Source: DAIOHQ01 sp036744635 (lineage in GTDB: Bacteria > Planctomycetota > Phycisphaerae > Tepidisphaerales > Tepidisphaeraceae). Taken from it: 6,690 nucleotides of DNA. Positions 5,268-6,690 of this stretch are shown here, one piece after another; the first letter of the stretch is position 1; each line of letters starts with the position of its first letter. The position numbers and the translations under genes are program-made. Location: the NCBI GenBank assembly GCA_036744635.1, contig DAIOHQ010000256.1:1-6690 (forward strand), in the 5' to 3' direction. The notes below the pieces were generated by a model. It saw only the letters and a program-made list of their open reading frames with translations, was not told where the DNA came from and did no database searches.

Positions 5268-6002
5268 TCAGGCCAACCCCACCACTCGCAACGGCCCTTC
5301 CCGAACCCACCCCACCACGTCCAGCACATCCTCCCTGGCCGCGAATGCAATATCCTCGGCCAACCCCGCCCGCAGCAGGTTCTTCCCTCCCTGCGACTCG
5401 CGCAGCGCCGCGGCCAGATCTCCGCGCCGCTGCCGATACGCCGCCAGCGCCACCGCCGCCGCATCGGTCAAGCCCACCTCCGCCACCGCACCCAGCAGCG
5501 CCTCCGCCACAGCGCCCGCCCCGATCACATCCTCCAGCGCCACCGCACCATCGGTTCCCGCGCACAGCAGCATGACATCCAACCCACTCGCCGCCACCGC
5601 CCGCGCCGTCGCCCGCGCGTTCACCAGCGCCCCGATCACCACCATCGCCGACCCCGCCGCCGCCACGATCGCCCGCGTCCCGTTGGTGGTACACATGAAG
5701 ACCGTCTTGCCGCTGTGCGTTGCATTGAACTCCCCCGGCCGGTTGCCGATATCAAACCCCGCCGGCTTCAGACACTTCTCCTCCCCGCACAACACCCATC
5801 CGCCCCCATGCCGCTCGGCCGCGCTCCGGGCCGCCTCCAGCGACTCAAAGATGCGGATTTCACATACCCCCGCCACCAGCGCCGCCGCCATCGTCGTCGT
5901 CGCCCGCAGCACATCGAACACCACCACCGCCCGCCCGTGAAGCTGGCCATCCGCCAGATCGCGCGGGCGCGGGCGCGGCAGGAATGCCACATCAATTATC
6001 AT
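5268..6002 (-). CDS. comB: 2-phosphosulfolactate phosphatase (ComB family)
   Basis: This 244-residue protein belongs to the ComB family, Mg2+-dependent phosphatases converting (R)-2-phospho-3-sulfolactate to 3-sulfolactate and phosphate. In methanogens this is a step of coenzyme M synthesis. Many bacteria that make no coenzyme M also carry the family, where sulfolactate may be an end product. Visible motifs are VVVFDVLRATTT (26-37), the glycine-rich GFDIGNRP (82-89), CTTNGTRA (104-111), CAGTDG (147-152) and ALEDVIGAGA (155-164). The C-terminal EDIAFAAREDVLDVV (216-230) resembles the family's end. The stretch before GFD reads CGEEKCLKP, where I would expect a GER-like sequence. The ATG at 6002 has GGAGG 4 bases ahead. 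Composition is very Ala/Gly/Val-rich. No ComA or ComC partner gene is in view, so the physiological substrate is not fixed by context. It diverges from the EamA gene. Confidence 0.88.
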   Translation of the reverse strand: MIIDVAFLPRPRPRDLADGQLHGRAVVVFDVLRATTTMAAALVAGVCEIRIFESLEAARSAAERHGGGWVLCGEEKCLKPAGFDIGNRPGEFNATHSGKTVFMCTTNGTRAIVAAAGSAMVVIGALVNARATARAVAASGLDVMLLCAGTDGAVALEDVIGAGAVAEALLGAVAEVGLTDAAAVALAAYRQRRGDLAAALRESQGGKNLLRAGLAEDIAFAAREDVLDVVGWVREGPLRVVGLA

Positions 6003-6006
6003 GTCG

Positions 6007-6011
6007 CCTCC
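6007..6011 (-). promoter_or_regulatory. Ribosome binding site of the ComB-family gene
   Basis: GGAGG on the minus strand ends 4 bases before the ATG at 6002. It supports this start over the in-frame ATG at 6038, which would add 12 residues. It lies within the 28-base gap to the divergent gene if that gene starts at 6031. Confidence 0.7.
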
Positions 6012-6030
6012 AATGCGATACCATGCCGCC

Positions 6031-6471
6031 ATGATCATTCAACCCTGGCTTCTCTATGCCCTGCTCTCCGCGGCCGCCGCGGCGTGCGTGGGAATCTTCG
6101 CCAAGCTCGGCTTCAACGACAAGGCGATCGACTCCAACCTCGCCACCACCATCCGCAGCGTCGTCATGACGCTCTTTCTGCTGGCGGTCTGCACGGTCAC
6201 GGGACTCTGGAACAAGGTGGGCGCCCTGCACGCCCGCGCCCTGGCGATGATCGCCCTGGCGGGCGTGGCCGGCGCCCTCTCCTGGCTGTTCTATTTCCGC
6301 GCCATCCAGCTTGCCACCGTAGCCCAGGTCGCGCCTATCGACAAACTGAGCATGCCGCTGGCTGTACTCCTGGCGGTTTTGATTCTGGGCGACAGGCCTA
6401 CGGGATGGAACTGGCTGGGGATTGCCCTGATCGCAGGTGGAGCGGTACTGGCGGCGCTGCCAAAGCAATAA
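6031..6471 (+). CDS. Single-domain EamA/DMT-superfamily membrane protein
   Basis: This 146-residue inner-membrane protein looks like a half-size EamA protein of the drug/metabolite transporter superfamily, similar to the short predicted membrane proteins of COG2510. I see five hydrophobic segments: about 4-26, 39-59, 69-90, 97-119 and 125-143. Family-like features are DSNLATTIRS (34-43), the YFRAIQLATVAQVAPIDKLS run (88-107) and LGDRPTGWNWLG (119-130) before the last helix. Full EamA transporters have two such domains and about 300 residues, so this one would have to work as a dimer. The substrate is unknown. The frame also contains ATGs at 6001 and 6013; the ATG at 6031 is chosen because it opens the first hydrophobic segment and does not overlap the divergent phosphatase gene. 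None of the three has a good Shine-Dalgarno. Shared regulation with the phosphatase is possible; sulfolactate export would be speculation. Confidence 0.85.
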   Translation: MIIQPWLLYALLSAAAAACVGIFAKLGFNDKAIDSNLATTIRSVVMTLFLLAVCTVTGLWNKVGALHARALAMIALAGVAGALSWLFYFRAIQLATVAQVAPIDKLSMPLAVLLAVLILGDRPTGWNWLGIALIAGGAVLAALPKQ

Positions 6472-6545
6472 AGCTAAAAAGGATAAAAAATGTCGGGGGT
6501 TGAAGAAGGAGGGGGGGGACCTTCTTCGGGGGGACACCCCCGACA
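6472..6545 (-). terminator. Intrinsic terminator for a minus-strand transcript entering from the right
   Basis: TGTCGGGGGT (6491-6500) pairs perfectly with ACCCCCGACA (6536-6545). Inside, GAAGAAGG (6502-6509) pairs with CCTTCTTC (6520-6527), leaving unpaired G-runs. On the minus strand the stem is followed directly by six T, then ATCC and five more T, the classic layout of an intrinsic terminator. It would serve a minus-strand gene lying beyond the right edge. In the plus direction no T-tract follows, so it is at best a weak terminator for the EamA gene, whose stop codon lies 19 bases before the stem. Confidence 0.7.
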
Positions 6546-6580
6546 ATGTTCGTGTCATTTCAACTGCACCAGTGATAATA

Positions 6581-6689
6581 CCCGCCGATTCTCAAATTGC
6601 AAGGCCTCTATTTTCAGTAATGGGTCAGTTTGAAATTTCGGGTGCGTCCACAAATCCGGGAGATGGAGTAGAATGGGATAATCGGCGGG
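6581..6689. repeat. 10-base inverted repeat enclosing 89 bases at the window edge
   Basis: CCCGCCGATT (6581-6590) is the exact reverse complement of AATCGGCGGG (6680-6689). The 89 bases between hold no open frame of note and are more AT-rich than the genes. They include TGGGTCAGTT (6621-6630), which also occurs inverted at 41-50. The layout could be a small non-autonomous mobile element or a pair of protein-binding sites, but the right flank is cut off, so a target duplication cannot be checked. With the terminator it accounts for the gene-free tail after 6472. Confidence 0.4.
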
Positions 6690-6690
6690 A

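Noticed and set aside
6015..6042. Possible comB promoter (TTGAAT, then TATCGC 16 bases on, minus strand)
   Set aside because: The -10 match is poor and the implied start of transcription would cut into the GGAGG ribosome binding site.
5079..6503. 474-residue open frame on the plus strand spanning the phosphatase and transporter genes
   Set aside because: It is Arg/His/Pro-rich with no domain, starts in a repeat, and crosses two recognisable genes on different strands and frames.
5992..6558. 188-residue minus-strand frame opposite the EamA gene
   Set aside because: It is polar, Arg/Gly-rich and antisense to a clear five-segment membrane protein; its first residues read through the terminator hairpin.

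Overview
The window is GC-rich bacterial chromosomal DNA carrying seven supported protein genes: mostly housekeeping metabolism and RNA turnover, one small unknown and one small membrane protein. The mix (ROK kinase, phosphoglycerate kinase, short CbiX-type chelatase, beta-CASP nuclease, ComB-type phosphatase) and the intergenic palindromic repeats would suit a Planctomycetota genome, perhaps Phycisphaerae-like. That assignment is an inference from style, not a marker-gene result. No rRNA, tRNA, CRISPR array, transposase or phage gene is visible.

Layout, left to right: a hairpin at the edge (6-33); a ROK-family sugar kinase on the minus strand (60-953); a divergent 75-residue acidic protein of unknown function (1121-1348); phosphoglycerate kinase on the minus strand (1396-2574); a 352-base intergenic stretch with one twin-hairpin repeat; a short CbiX/SirB-like chelatase on the plus strand (2927-3355); a convergent gap with a hairpin and short repeats (3356-3442); an MBL-fold beta-CASP ribonuclease on the minus strand (3443-4915); a second 352-base gap with two further copies of the repeat in inverted orientation; a 2-phosphosulfolactate phosphatase on the minus strand (5268-6002); a divergent single-domain EamA/DMT membrane protein (6031-6471); and a 219-base tail holding a minus-strand terminator and a 10-base inverted repeat cut by the window edge.

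The genes do not form an operon. Strand alternates almost gene by gene, and sigma70-like promoter candidates sit in front of five genes, so each is probably its own transcription unit. The ROK kinase and PGK both belong to central carbon metabolism but are separated by an oppositely oriented gene. Two genes (the chelatase and the nuclease) lack a Shine-Dalgarno sequence and have a -10-like hexamer almost touching the start codon, so they may give leaderless mRNAs.

The most distinctive signal is non-coding: a repeat of about 75-90 bases with three copies, each made of two hairpins joined by a linker with a fully conserved 12-base core. The same stem pair is T-A in some hairpins and C-G in others and always stays paired, which argues that the hairpins themselves are maintained.
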